Assembly (NCBI GenBank): GCA_947259885.1
Contig: CAMYNW010000019.1
Location: 1 to 64,000 of the forward strand
Source: an uncultured Gammaproteobacteria bacterium
GTDB lineage: Bacteria > Pseudomonadota > Gammaproteobacteria > Arenicellales > Poriferihabitantaceae
Direction of reading: 5' to 3'
DNA: 64,000 nucleotides
Shown here: positions 1 to 8,127 of the stretch, in pieces
Layout of the letters: each line of letters opens with the position of its first letter
Numbering within the stretch: position 1 is the first letter of the stretch
Made by a program: the position numbers and the translations under genes
The notes under the pieces: model-generated
The model's input: only the letters and a program-made list of their open reading frames with translations
Told to the model about the DNA's origin: nothing
Database searches by the model: none

Positions 1-1
1 A

Positions 2-769
2 CAACGTTGGCGCGGTTTTGCTATGAGCGAACGTTGGAGAGATCCTGTCACGCGGTATTCCAGTGCCAATCCGGAACAGGTGCAGGCGATCACTTGGCCA
101 TGTCTTATCCATACCGATGACCTGGGCGCAATTATTGATCGGTGGATCGATCTTACCGCCAAATTTCGCACAGATGTCGCCGCATGGGAAAGCGATATGA
201 TGGCATTTGTGGTTGCCTGTGCAGAAATAGGGCTTCGCTTTGAGGAGCGTCACCTTGTCGCAGTAATGAACTGGCCTGAGGAGGGCGAAACCGCACCAAT
301 TATTCATTACTGTCAGCCGGTGGACGCGAAAGACGGATCGAAACTATGGGAAAAGCAAGGCTATCAACCCTGGAGTGATACCCAGGCAGATCCATCGATG
401 GCCAAACTTGAATATTGTCAGGACTTGATCGCAATTCTCAATGAGTACAGCAGCATCCGTCGCCAATCTGAGGTACCTTCTTTTTCAGTGCCACACAAAG
501 TTGCGGCTATGGAACTGCTGTCAAAAACGGGAAAATCCAATGTGTTTCAGATTCGTTTATCATTGCGATCCGGGGCAAAAATTGAATTGAGCCAAAACGA
601 AGGTGGCGAGGACTTAACAGCGGTATTTTCCGCGTTTACCGGCGATCGTGAACACACAAGCAACAACTGGGAAAACTTGATTTCAGTGGCTACATCAGAT
701 GGTAATCAAGCACATTTTCATCCCTCTCAAATTGTTTCAATTGAAACTATTCCGATAAATGAAATTTAG
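2..769 (+). CDS. Glycosyltransferase-like protein, 5' partial (possible hydroxyproline O-arabinosyltransferase relative)
   Basis: The frame is open from the first complete codon of the window, so the gene almost certainly starts upstream; the first ATG (position 23) need not be the start. The visible part begins in what looks like the middle of a domain. Around residues 35-70 it has a P-x-x-I-H-T-D-D-L segment, a Trp seven residues on, and a W-x-x-D-M-M-A-F stretch; around residue 100 it has I-I-H-Y-C. From memory this layout resembles the C-terminal half of HPAT-type (GT95) hydroxyproline O-arabinosyltransferases, but I could not align it. The last ~100 residues look like a separate beta-rich tail. 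It ends one base before the stop of the convergent oxygenase gene. The glycosyltransferase assignment is tentative; the context (hydroxylase, two more glycosyltransferases) supports a role in glycan transfer. Confidence 0.6.
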   Translation, partial: QRWRGFAMSERWRDPVTRYSSANPEQVQAITWPCLIHTDDLGAIIDRWIDLTAKFRTDVAAWESDMMAFVVACAEIGLRFEERHLVAVMNWPEEGETAPIIHYCQPVDAKDGSKLWEKQGYQPWSDTQADPSMAKLEYCQDLIAILNEYSSIRRQSEVPSFSVPHKVAAMELLSKTGKSNVFQIRLSLRSGAKIELSQNEGGEDLTAVFSAFTGDREHTSNNWENLISVATSDGNQAHFHPSQIVSIETIPINEI

Positions 770-770
770 T

Positions 771-2165
771 TTATTCAACAGGTTTTCTTGGCTGAAAGTG
801 GACAAACAGGTTACAAAAATAATCGCCGTTTAACGGTATTTCTCTGCCATGATTTAACCGGGCGCTTTCATATAGGAGCATTTCACCAGGCTCGAGATAG
901 ACTTCATTGCGTCGAAAATAATGATCTTCAATATTGAGCGGCCATGGTTCATCAACCTCTTGGTCAATATTAAGTATGGCGCTTAATATATGTGTATCCC
1001 GGTCGCGGTGTGTTGACAGGGTGGAACCACGTGCATATTTCCTGATGCCATAAACTGCAGAAAGCTCCAGGGCAACAGAACCCCATTTTTCAAGGATTGG
1101 TTGTGTCGCTTCGGCGGTCTCTTCTATCAGCGCTTCAGGGATTTGGATTATAGTTGAGGGGTGCCGATCAAAATTTGTCAAATAATCCTCTGATCCAGTT
1201 TCATCAATTTGACTATCGCTGTTTTTCCATAAAAAACTCTGTAACTTGTCAAATAAAGTTGGCGGTATTTGAAATTTTTCGAAGCCTACCGAATGATAGT
1301 TCTTTAGTCCTTCGCGAGCATGTCTTATATTGGGTTCCCCCTCGCCATGTCCCCGAAACCATTTGGTTATGACGGCTTTAAACCCTGTATCGAAAGGTTT
1401 AGAGCAGTGCAGGGTGTCGTTATTGCCTTCTCCATTTCGATACTGGTTGTTCCATATAATCGCATCACCTCGTTTCGGTTTTGCCACATAATCAACGTTG
1501 GGAAACTCGGTTTCTCCTCCATGTTCGACATCATTGAGGTAGATCATAAATGTCCAGGTCCTCTGGTTCCATTTCGAATCGTTATATACAAAACCTTCCG
1601 AATCGCCGCTAAACCAGTCTGTGTGAGGCTTAAATACCTCTCCGGGTAGGTAGTATTGACCCTGAATAGTTTCAGAAAATGTTGGATTTATTCCCATGTA
1701 CCGACATATCCTGATATCGATCTCGGCGCCAAGCTGATCATTCAGCAATCCATGGTTATTAGTTCGACTAGTTCGAAACTCTGGATCATTCCCATCGTGA
1801 TTTAACAGGGTTGATGGAGTGAGTTCGCTACGAACGACTTCAATCAGGTGGGCACACTCTTCTTGGTTCAAAAATCCAGGCACCTGATACAGTTCTACCT
1901 TGTCTGAATCGAGCTGAACTGCATTAGGTAAATTGATTTTTCTAGATCTTAGTAGGTTGTCTTCAAAATATCCGGGTGCATTACTTAAATCAGTGGTAGG
2001 TGTGTATCCGAGTTCAATAGAAATATCTTCATAGGAGAATCCTTTCGCCATTAAAATTCGAAAAATTTCATCCTTGTCGCATCCACGTCCAATATTAGTC
2101 CAGATCCATATTTTCCACTGATCATTGAAAATTACCTGTTCAGTTTTGTTATTTTGTTTGCTCAT
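771..2165 (-). CDS. Tandem 2-oxoglutarate/Fe(II)-dependent oxygenase, prolyl-4-hydroxylase-like (464 aa)
   Basis: Two iron-oxygenase-like domains lie in one chain. The first (about residues 90-272) is a typical prolyl-4-hydroxylase fold: H181-x-D183 and H253 are the expected Fe(II) ligands, K263 the 2-oxoglutarate-binding base, and a G-G-E-T-E-F-P motif sits between. The second (about 290-464) has its own H386-x-D388 and H439, followed by R441, and an L-E-P-G-E-M strand. About 60 N-terminal residues form a small helical domain. No signal peptide, so probably cytoplasmic. Family members hydroxylate prolyl or similar residues of proteins or peptides; the substrate here is unknown. The gene is convergent with the left-edge glycosyltransferase-like gene (one base apart) and on the same strand as two glycosyltransferase genes, so the product may prepare acceptor sites for glycosylation. 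The role of the second domain is inferred from its metal-ligand pattern only. Confidence 0.82.
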   Translation of the reverse strand: MSKQNNKTEQVIFNDQWKIWIWTNIGRGCDKDEIFRILMAKGFSYEDISIELGYTPTTDLSNAPGYFEDNLLRSRKINLPNAVQLDSDKVELYQVPGFLNQEECAHLIEVVRSELTPSTLLNHDGNDPEFRTSRTNNHGLLNDQLGAEIDIRICRYMGINPTFSETIQGQYYLPGEVFKPHTDWFSGDSEGFVYNDSKWNQRTWTFMIYLNDVEHGGETEFPNVDYVAKPKRGDAIIWNNQYRNGEGNNDTLHCSKPFDTGFKAVITKWFRGHGEGEPNIRHAREGLKNYHSVGFEKFQIPPTLFDKLQSFLWKNSDSQIDETGSEDYLTNFDRHPSTIIQIPEALIEETAEATQPILEKWGSVALELSAVYGIRKYARGSTLSTHRDRDTHILSAILNIDQEVDEPWPLNIEDHYFRRNEVYLEPGEMLLYESARLNHGREIPLNGDYFCNLFVHFQPRKPVE

Positions 2166-2206
2166 TTCTCGAAGAATAAATTAGCTGTCTCTCTATTTTA
2201 GTATGT

Positions 2207-2234
2207 TTGACTCATACTAGAAATTCTTTATACT
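2207..2234 (+). promoter_or_regulatory. Candidate sigma70 promoter
   Basis: TTGACT (2207-2212), a 16-base spacer, then TATACT (2229-2234): five of six matches to consensus in each box. It lies just upstream of the oxygenase start but points away from it, toward 2240-2500. The region is AT-rich, so chance matches are possible. Confidence 0.4.
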
Positions 2235-2304
2235 TTTTGAAAGTTGGTCAAATTTAATAACAGTTAACATATAGCGTGATTATACAATTCCGGAGGTTCA
2301 AATA

Positions 2305-2493
2305 TTGTCATGCATATGCAGGGCTGCCTCGGTCGTTCTGGTTTGGTATGACGGCATGAATTTTAGTGATTCAGGAGTTCTACCTAAGTTCAAATCTGGG
2401 AATTTTGCGTTATTCGGATCCGAGCGCATGCATGTTATCTTTGGCAAGTGTCGGCATAGCCGGTTCGGATGCAGCCCCCAGTGGGTCCGTTAA
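2305..2493 (+). CDS. Possible small protein, 62 aa, unrecognised
   Basis: A TTG-started frame 8 bases after GGAGG (2292-2296), about 70 bases downstream of the candidate promoter at 2207-2234. The translated product contains several Cys and aromatic residues and matches no family I know. The combination of promoter, ribosome-binding site and frame is the only support; composition does not look strongly coding. A 13-codon frame starting at ATG 2311 in another register uses the same leader. This could equally be a non-coding transcript or chance. Confidence 0.22.
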   Translation: MSCICRAASVVLVWYDGMNFSDSGVLPKFKSGNFALFGSERMHVIFGKCRHSRFGCSPQWVR

Positions 2494-2736
2494 GCGGTAA
2501 AAGTGTTATTTGCTGTTTATCGGACGACTTCTTGGTTTTTCATATTTTCTTGGTAGTGCAATGGCACCGTCCTTATAGGTCATGGGCTATTTTAGAGACC
2601 GCTGCCCTTAATCATGAAGGCGTCTAAATTAGGTTTCCAGATGTTACCTTTCCACTCCCATCTTATGATCGTCCAAAAGTTTTATTGTAACCCTCTAAAA
2701 TCATATAAGTTTTGTGTCTTGCGAAGAAGAGGAATG

Positions 2737-3468
2737 TTACCCAATGGTGTCCTTTTCATAATTGCCGAGTTGAGGGCCTTGCCCCCACTTGGCCTCAAAA
2801 GCTTTTTTGGCTTCCATATACATCTGCCCATATTTCTCTTTGCCAAATTTCTTAAAAAAAGTAACACTGTGAGCATTGGCTTCGTCGCCGTGCTGAACAG
2901 TGGCTGCACCGGTGCAGCCAAGTTTCCAGCCGGCGTTGACGACTCTTCGATTAAAATCAGTGTCTTCAAACCCATAGCCGGGGAAGCCCTCTTCGAGGCC
3001 AGCCAGAGCATCCCAAACAGGCCGGGGAATAACTGCGGCAACGAAACAAATAGGTTTACGAGTCAATCGGATTTCACGTGCCGGGATATCCTGGCTTTGA
3101 TCTGGATTACCGACACCACCTTCGATAATCGGGCTTATTAATCCAAAGCCTTGCACCTTCGCAATATTCAACATTCGCTCAAGTGAGGATGTAAAGTTAT
3201 CACTTTTGACAATAACATCGTCATTGAGCAAAACCAGATCCGAACCGGGCTTTGCATAAGTGGCTGCATTATTCACCGCACGGGCAAAGCAAAACGGTTC
3301 GGGGGTATCGACAAAAGTGACATAAGGATATCTATTGCGTGCCTGGGCCGAGAGCCCATTGTCGGCAACAATGATAGAGCAGTTTAAAGTTGGGCTCGAA
3401 AGTTTCAGAGAAACAAGTAAACGATCAGCGAGAAAATCAGTACACGTTGGAATAATAATCGTCAACAT
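2737..3468 (-). CDS. Glycosyltransferase family 2 protein (243 aa)
   Basis: A GT-A fold sugar transferase. The start has the usual beta strand L-T-I-I-I-P-T, followed at about residues 33-37 by I-V-A-D-N-G. A V-L-L-N-D-D-V segment near residue 80 supplies the DxD-like metal and nucleotide-sugar site. Near residues 155-165 there is an E-E-G-F-P-G-Y-G-F-E-D-T-D-F pattern, the acceptor-side E-D motif of GT2 enzymes. No membrane segments, so a soluble transferase probably working at the inner face of the membrane. Donor and acceptor cannot be told. It lies between the oxygenase and the broken exostosin-like gene, all on the minus strand, in keeping with one accessory glycan locus. Length is typical for a single-domain GT2. 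Confidence 0.88.
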   Translation of the reverse strand: MLTIIIPTCTDFLADRLLVSLKLSSPTLNCSIIVADNGLSAQARNRYPYVTFVDTPEPFCFARAVNNAATYAKPGSDLVLLNDDVIVKSDNFTSSLERMLNIAKVQGFGLISPIIEGGVGNPDQSQDIPAREIRLTRKPICFVAAVIPRPVWDALAGLEEGFPGYGFEDTDFNRRVVNAGWKLGCTGAATVQHGDEANAHSVTFFKKFGKEKYGQMYMEAKKAFEAKWGQGPQLGNYEKDTIG

Positions 3469-3815
3469 ATCGCATCTTTAATCTTTTTTGGTTGCTTCCG
3501 AAATGACTAATCCAAGCGTTGATAGACGAAAATTTTGATATTAATTGACTGGATTTCGCTATGAATTCGAAAGTAACGCTAACAAATCAGAAACCATATC
3601 AGTTTATACTTAGCAATACCGCAGGTATAGGTAGAAATAATATTACCGGTAACTTTAATCTTGCGATATGATTATCTTCGGGAGCACTCATTAGTTTATG
3701 ACCAGACCCACATACAGACTCTAGTTGAAGTCAAATGACCTGCTCCCCGATTTTAGGGACAAGATCAACTGATTTCAGAGGGAAATCTATAGCGTTGTTA
3801 AAAATCGATACTTAC
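3469..3815. other. Intergenic region, nothing recognised
   Basis: An AT-rich gap of 347 bases between two minus-strand glycosyltransferase genes. I see no open frame of note, no strong hairpin with a T-run and no convincing promoter. It should contain the start signals of the GT2 gene. Confidence 0.5.
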
Positions 3816-4760
3816 TTAAGTTGTGGGTTCGGCCCGTGAAAAACGTGCTGTACGGAACGCTTCAATTTTGTCTCGATAATAATTGAGAGTGACTAGATCT
3901 TTATTAGGTAAGGTATACGAAGCATCGAGAACATTCTTAGTTTGGTTCGAGACATCTTCGAATAAGTTCAGCATCTCGTCGCTCGACGCAAGATAAAACA
4001 TGTTTTTGCCATATAATGTCTTTAGGCGCCCATTCTCTAAGTTGCAGATGGGTATCGTTCCCAGCCCAATAGCCTCAATGTGCCGACAACAATCATCGCG
4101 ATCACCGATTGGCGAAAGGATGAATTTTGATTTGGCAAGATGTTGATAAAAAGTACGTTGTGAAACTCGGTCAACAATGGGCAGGATTTTCCTGGAAGTA
4201 TGCGATGCGGGATTAATCCACATATGTTCTAATATTTTTTCTTTCTCGAAATCCTCGAGTAGAACGTCGACATAGTGATTAAGATACTCAGGATAGATAC
4301 CGTAAGGAATAGCGATGTATTTTTCCCCCAAGTCGTAAATCGGATTTTGGGCCACCCATAAGGAGATTCTCTCGTCATGCATTAAATCGTCCGTTTCTTG
4401 CGAACGGTAGAGCATGGGAAAATGTCGTTGGCCTGTGATGAGAATAATCTGGAAGTCAATCGACGGCAGAATTTCATGATAAAAGGTGGGAAAAAAATTG
4501 ACCTGGCAAAAGACGATATCACCCTCTTTGATACGCGTTGTGTCATGTGTGTTTAGCAGATCATTAGCGTCTGGAAATATGTGAATGCATTCTTTAGGAT
4601 AGCCGCCGTTTACAATATGAGGATTTTAAAGATAGAGTTCTGTACCGAGATAGTGATCGCACAAGAAGTAAGGCGAGACGGGTGTAATGATGGTAGTTAC
4701 TAAATTTTCCAGCGTCCGATTATTTCGAACTTTAGCGTTTAATTCGAAGAAATATCTCAT
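3816..4760 (-). pseudogene. Exostosin-like (GT47-type) glycosyltransferase gene interrupted by an in-frame TAA
   Basis: Reading from ATG at 4760, 44 codons are followed by TAA (4628-4626), then the same frame stays open for 269 more codons to the stop at 3816. The part after the stop is clearly one protein: a segment ending I-T-G-Q-R-H-F-P, then Y-R-S-Q-E-T-D-D, and near the end S-K-F-I-L-S-P-I-G-D-R-D-D-C-C-R-H-I-E-A-I-G-L-G-T-I, which resembles the donor-sugar binding loop of exostosin/GT47 enzymes. No Met occurs between the TAA and position 4415, so a product restarted at 4415 (199 aa) would lack about 115 N-terminal residues. A single base change would restore a 314-residue protein. Either a true nonsense mutation, stop read-through, or a sequence error. 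Family assignment is moderately sure; the interruption is directly visible. Confidence 0.72.
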
Positions 4761-4767
4761 CTTTAGA

Positions 4768-4952
4768 TTAACTTGGTCTCACCCGGTCATGTCTGACTTC
4801 GACCTCACTTGGTGAACGGACGCGGTGTACGCCGTCAAAAGATATAAGCCATATATTTGCTAAAAACAGCAATACGATTATAAATGCTGCTACAAATACT
4901 TCTGTTGGTATTTCACCGGACTGTGTGTGAGCTATTGTCCTTTACCTTGCAT
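4768..4952 (-). pseudogene. Possible frame-broken small membrane protein upstream of the exostosin-like gene
   Basis: On the minus strand an open frame without a start codon runs from 4941 to a TAA at 4770-4768. It encodes about 58 residues with one strongly hydrophobic segment (V-F-V-A-A-F-I-I-V-L-L-F-L-A) followed by a charged, Arg/Glu-rich tail. An ATG at 4952 preceded by no clear ribosome-binding site reads M-Q-G-K-G-Q and stops; one base shift near 4938 would join it to the open frame. Its stop lies 7 bases before the ATG of the broken exostosin-like gene, as in an operon. May be chance in AT-rich DNA. Confidence 0.25.
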
Positions 4953-5280
4953 TCGCCCTATTTGTAATTTAATTAGCATGAGGCATTCTTCCAAGCGCCG
5001 CCTCAATTCGAGGGTCAAGTGTAATATTATAAATGCAAGACTATAAATATAAGTATGGTATCCATATTAACTAAATACTATGGATAAGGCTGTTCAAAAT
5101 AGGCCAAAGATGCTCCTGTAATGCGCGTGCAAAGCGCGCATTTTGCCTTTTGTCTCTCCTGACGGTTTCGGGAGAATGTAATTACAGGATAATTGTAATA
5201 CTAGAACCCCTGGACGAATCCCTAGGAATTGGGCTAGTTCGAATCATTATTAAAAACCATTTAAACACAGTTGCTTAAAT
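4953..5280. other. AT-rich intergenic region at the tRNA side of the accessory block
   Basis: No coding frame recognised. It holds the branched inverted-repeat element at 5114-5189, described separately. The rest (4953-5110, 5190-5280) is AT-rich without visible signals. It ends directly at the 3' end of tRNA-Leu, a common boundary for integrated DNA, though I see no integrase gene or copy of the tRNA end in the window. Confidence 0.5.
5114..5189. other. Branched inverted-repeat element (three-way-junction fold)
   Basis: A perfect 9-base inverted repeat, TCCTGTAAT (5114-5122) and ATTACAGGA (5181-5189), encloses two further hairpins: ATGCGCG/CGCGCAT (5121-5127 with 5135-5141, 7-base loop), and TCTCCTGA pairing with TCGGGAGA (5155-5162 with 5168-5175, one G-T pair, 5-base loop). 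As RNA on either strand this would fold as a three-way junction; the closing stem and first hairpin share two bases. No coding frame spans it. It could be a small RNA, a mobile repeat (REP/MITE-like) or a fold at the 3' end of a transcript. The pairing is visible; function is unknown. Confidence 0.5.
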
Positions 5281-5367
<87 letters not shown>

Positions 5368-5385
5368 ATTTCGATGGGGCTCGGG

Positions 5386-5414
5386 AATGTACCTATTGTG
5401 CTTTGGGATGTCAA
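5386..5414 (-). promoter_or_regulatory. Promoter of tRNA-Leu
   Basis: On the minus strand TTGACA (5414-5409, perfect -35), a 17-base spacer and TACATT (5391-5386). It is followed by a GC-rich stretch (CCCGAGCCCC) before the tRNA starts at 5367, a pattern typical of stable-RNA promoters under stringent control. Confidence 0.75.
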
Positions 5415-5436
5415 TTGAGGCACCGCAAAATTCCGC

Positions 5437-5465
5437 TTGAAATCAAGTAATAACAGCACTTATCC
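5437..5465 (+). promoter_or_regulatory. Candidate promoter of prfB
   Basis: TTGAAA (5437-5442), 17-base spacer, TTATCC (5460-5465), about 60 bases ahead of the prfB ATG at 5528. The -10 box is weak. Confidence 0.35.
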
Positions 5466-5527
5466 TCTGTCTTTTGTAGTCTAAATTCGGTATCCTGCGC
5501 GCACTCAAGAACCCCTCTTTGCGTTCC

Positions 5528-6626
5528 ATGGAAATCCCCAACGAATTGATCGAATCCCTCGAATCTGGCAGCGAGCGTGTGGCCGCGCTCAGGGGGTTTC
5601 TTTGACTATGAGCACAAGAAAGAACGCCTCGAGGAAGTAGATCTCCAGCTCGAGAATCCGGATCTCTGGAACGATCCTGAACAGGCCCAGGCATTAGGCC
5701 AGGAGCGCACCCGCCTGGAACAGGTGGTCAGCGGTCTTGATGATCTCGATCGCGATCTCAACGATGCAAAGGAATTGCTTGAACTCGCAGAAATGGAAGA
5801 CGACGCCGATACGCTTAGCGAAGTGGAAAAAGAAGTCAGTCGGATTGTCGAAGACATCGAGAAAATGGAATTTCGTCGTATGTTCAGCGGCGAAGCAGAC
5901 GGCGCCAACGCCTTCATCGATATCCAGGCTGGTTCCGGCGGCACCGAAGCCCAGGATTGGGCCGAGATGTTATTTCGCATGTATACCCGCTGGGGAGAAG
6001 CCCAGGGTTACAAGCTCGACATCATAGAAAAATCTCCTGGAGACGTAGCCGGAATCAAGAGTGCTACGATCAAGATGAGCGGCGAATACGCTTATGGTTA
6101 TCTGCGCACCGAAACCGGCGTGCATCGTCTAGTGCGTAAAAGTCCATTTGATTCGGGTAATCGCCGTCACACATCGTTCGCTTCTGTCTATGCGTATCCC
6201 GAAATTGATGACAGTTTCGAGATCGAGATCAATCCGGCGGATCTGCGCATCGATACCTACCGTGCCAGCGGCGCCGGCGGTCAGCACGTCAACCGCACTG
6301 ATTCGGCGATCAGAATTACCCACAATCCGTCGGGCATCGTAGTACAGTGTCAGAACGACCGCTCACAGCACCGCAACAAGGCCGAGGCCATGAACATGTT
6401 GAAGGCGCGGTTGTATGAATCTGAAATGCAGAAGCGTCGCGAGCAGTCTCAGAGTGTGGAAGACAGTAAGTCGGACATTGGCTGGGGCAGTCAGATTCGT
6501 TCCTATGTGCTGGATCAGTCGCGGATCAAGGATCTACGCACCGGCGTCGAAACCGGCAACACCCAGGCTGTGCTGGATGGCGCATTGAATCAGTTTATCG
6601 AGGCGAGCCTGAAAGCCGGCCTTTAA
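5528..6626 (+). CDS. prfB: Peptide chain release factor 2, made by programmed +1 frameshifting
   Basis: Releases the finished protein from the ribosome at UGA and UAA stops. The gene starts at ATG 5528, reads 25 codons to ...R-G-F-L, meets an in-frame TGA at 5603-5605, and continues after a +1 shift ([12 protein letters not shown]) to 6626, giving 365 residues, the same length as E. coli RF2. The catalytic G-G-Q lies in the [15 protein letters not shown] segment; the usual R-A-S-G precedes it. The part in the second frame alone, from a GTG at 5577, would lack the true N-terminus. Followed 28 bases later by lysS, the usual neighbour in gammaproteobacteria. Regulation is by the shift itself: low RF2 favours frameshifting, high RF2 favours termination at the TGA. 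Confidence 0.97.
5591..5606 (+). promoter_or_regulatory. RF2 programmed frameshift site
   Basis: The Shine-Dalgarno-like AGGGGG (5591-5596) lies three bases before CTT-TGA-C (5600-5606). This matches the E. coli prfB signal in layout: the internal SD pushes the ribosome, the slippery CTT re-pairs on TTT, and the TGA is the regulated stop. Confidence 0.93.
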
Positions 6627-6654
6627 TGCACGGGAAAATCATAATCAAATAACA

Positions 6655-8127
6655 ATGACTGAAGAGAGCGATCTACTTAAATTACGACGCGAAAAGCTGA
6701 AAACGTTGAGAGCACAAGGCAATCCGTTTCCTAATGACTTTCGACGCGACGCCTTGGCCACGGATCTGCATCAGCAGTACGACGCGGGATTACCCGACGA
6801 GTCTGTTCGGGTCAAGGTGGCAGGTCGAATGATGCTTCACCGCATCATGGGCAAGGCAAGCTTTGCCACGATCCAGGATATCAGCGGCCGTATCCAGTTG
6901 TATGTGCAGCGTGATGCCCTGCCTGAAGGGGTTTATAACGAACAGTTTAAAAAATATGACATCGGCGATATCGTCGGTGCCGAGGGTGAACTGTTTCACA
7001 CCAAGACAGGAGAACTCAGTGTCAGGGTAAGTGAGATCCGGTTGCTGACTAAATCATTAAGGCCGCTACCGGATAAACACGCGGGCCTGACCGATGCTGA
7101 AACTCGCTATCGCCAGCGCTATGTCGACCTGATCATGAATGAAGAGGCGCGGGAGGTGTTTCTTAAACGTTCCGTGGTGATTCAGAAAATCCGCGAGTTC
7201 ATGATTGACCGGGATTTCCTGGAAGTGGAAACACCGATGATGCATCCGATTCCGGGAGGCGCTGTAGCGCGTCCATTTGAGACGCACCACAATGCCCTCG
7301 ATATGTCATTGTATCTGCGCATCGCACCTGAGTTGTATCTCAAGCGCCTTACGGTAGGTGGATTCGAACGGGTATTCGAAATCAATCGCAGTTTTCGTAA
7401 CGAAGGCGTGAGTACCCGCCACAATCCCGAGTTCACCATGCTGGAGTTCTACTGGGCTTATACGGATTATTACGCGTTACTCGGTTTTACTGAAGAGATG
7501 ATGCGGGAAGTGTGTCAAGCAGTGACTGGTGGGTTGCAGTTCAGCTATCAGGGCCAGGGCATCGATTTCGCGCAGCCTTTCCAGCGCATGACGATGCTGG
7601 AGGCGATTCTGCATTTCAATCCGGATATCTCTCTCGAACAGTTATCCGATATCGAGTCTGCACGTGCTCTCGCAACCTCTCTGAAGATTCCGCTTAAAGA
7701 CAGTTTTGGTCTTGGGAAAATCCAAACTGAAATTTTTGAACTCACGGTGGAGGATCGGCTGATCCAGCCGACCTTTATTACAGAGTATCCGGTGGAGGTT
7801 TCACCGTTGTCGCGTCGTAATGATCATAATCCTGATGTCAGCGATCGTTTCGAGTTATTTATTGGTGGTCGCGAGATCGCCAACGGTTTTTCGGAGCTCA
7901 ACGATGCCGAAGACCAGGCCGAGCGTTTTCACAAACAAGCGGCCGAAAAAGACGCTGGCGATCATGAGGCGATGCATTACGATGCCGACTACATACGTGC
8001 CTTGGAATACGGCATGCCGCCAGCGGCAGGTGAAGGTCTGGGTATTGATCGACTGGTGATGTTATTGACCGACAGTCCGTCGATCAGGGACGTTATTCTG
8101 TTTCCGCATATGCGTCACGAGGTCTGA
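6655..8127 (+). CDS. lysS: Lysyl-tRNA synthetase, class II (490 aa)
   Basis: Joins lysine to tRNA-Lys in the cytoplasm. An N-terminal OB-fold (about residues 55-145, V-K-V-A-G-R-M then D-I-S-G-R-I-Q-L-Y) binds the anticodon. The class II catalytic core follows: motif 1 around F-L-E-V-E-T-P-M, motif 2 around [15 protein letters not shown], and motif 3 [10 protein letters not shown] near the C-terminus. Length fits bacterial LysRS. It follows prfB by 28 bases, and its TGA overlaps the ATG of the lipoprotein-release permease by one base, so it is probably co-transcribed with both sides. Confidence 0.97.
   Translation: MTEESDLLKLRREKLKTLRAQGNPFPNDFRRDALATDLHQQYDAGLPDESVRVKVAGRMMLHRIMGKASFATIQDISGRIQLYVQRDALPEGVYNEQFKKYDIGDIVGAEGELFHTKTGELSVRVSEIRLLTKSLRPLPDKHAGLTDAETRYRQRYVDLIMNEEAREVFLKRSVVIQKIREFMIDRDFLEVETPMMHPIPGGAVARPFETHHNALDMSLYLRIAPELYLKRLTVGGFERVFEINRSFRNEGVSTRHNPEFTMLEFYWAYTDYYALLGFTEEMMREVCQAVTGGLQFSYQGQGIDFAQPFQRMTMLEAILHFNPDISLEQLSDIESARALATSLKIPLKDSFGLGKIQTEIFELTVEDRLIQPTFITEYPVEVSPLSRRNDHNPDVSDRFELFIGGREIANGFSELNDAEDQAERFHKQAAEKDAGDHEAMHYDADYIRALEYGMPPAAGEGLGIDRLVMLLTDSPSIRDVILFPHMRHEV

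Larger units (their letters stand above)
2166..2736. other. Intergenic region with a candidate plus-strand promoter and small ORF
   Basis: A 571-base gap between two minus-strand genes. It holds a good sigma70-like promoter pointing right (2207-2234) and a GGAGG ribosome-binding-site-like sequence at 2292-2296 ahead of a 62-codon TTG-started frame, described separately. I see nothing else certain between 2494 and 2736. Confidence 0.5.

Noticed and set aside
2290..2400. tRNA-like GGTTCAAAT segments
   Set aside because: No acceptor stem or anticodon arm can be built around them.
2614..3141. 175-codon open frame on the plus strand
   Set aside because: It lies mostly opposite the GT2 gene, which has clear family motifs, and its product has none.
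5443..5980. Minus-strand frames over the start of prfB
   Set aside because: They are opposite the RF2 coding region, which is well supported including its frameshift.
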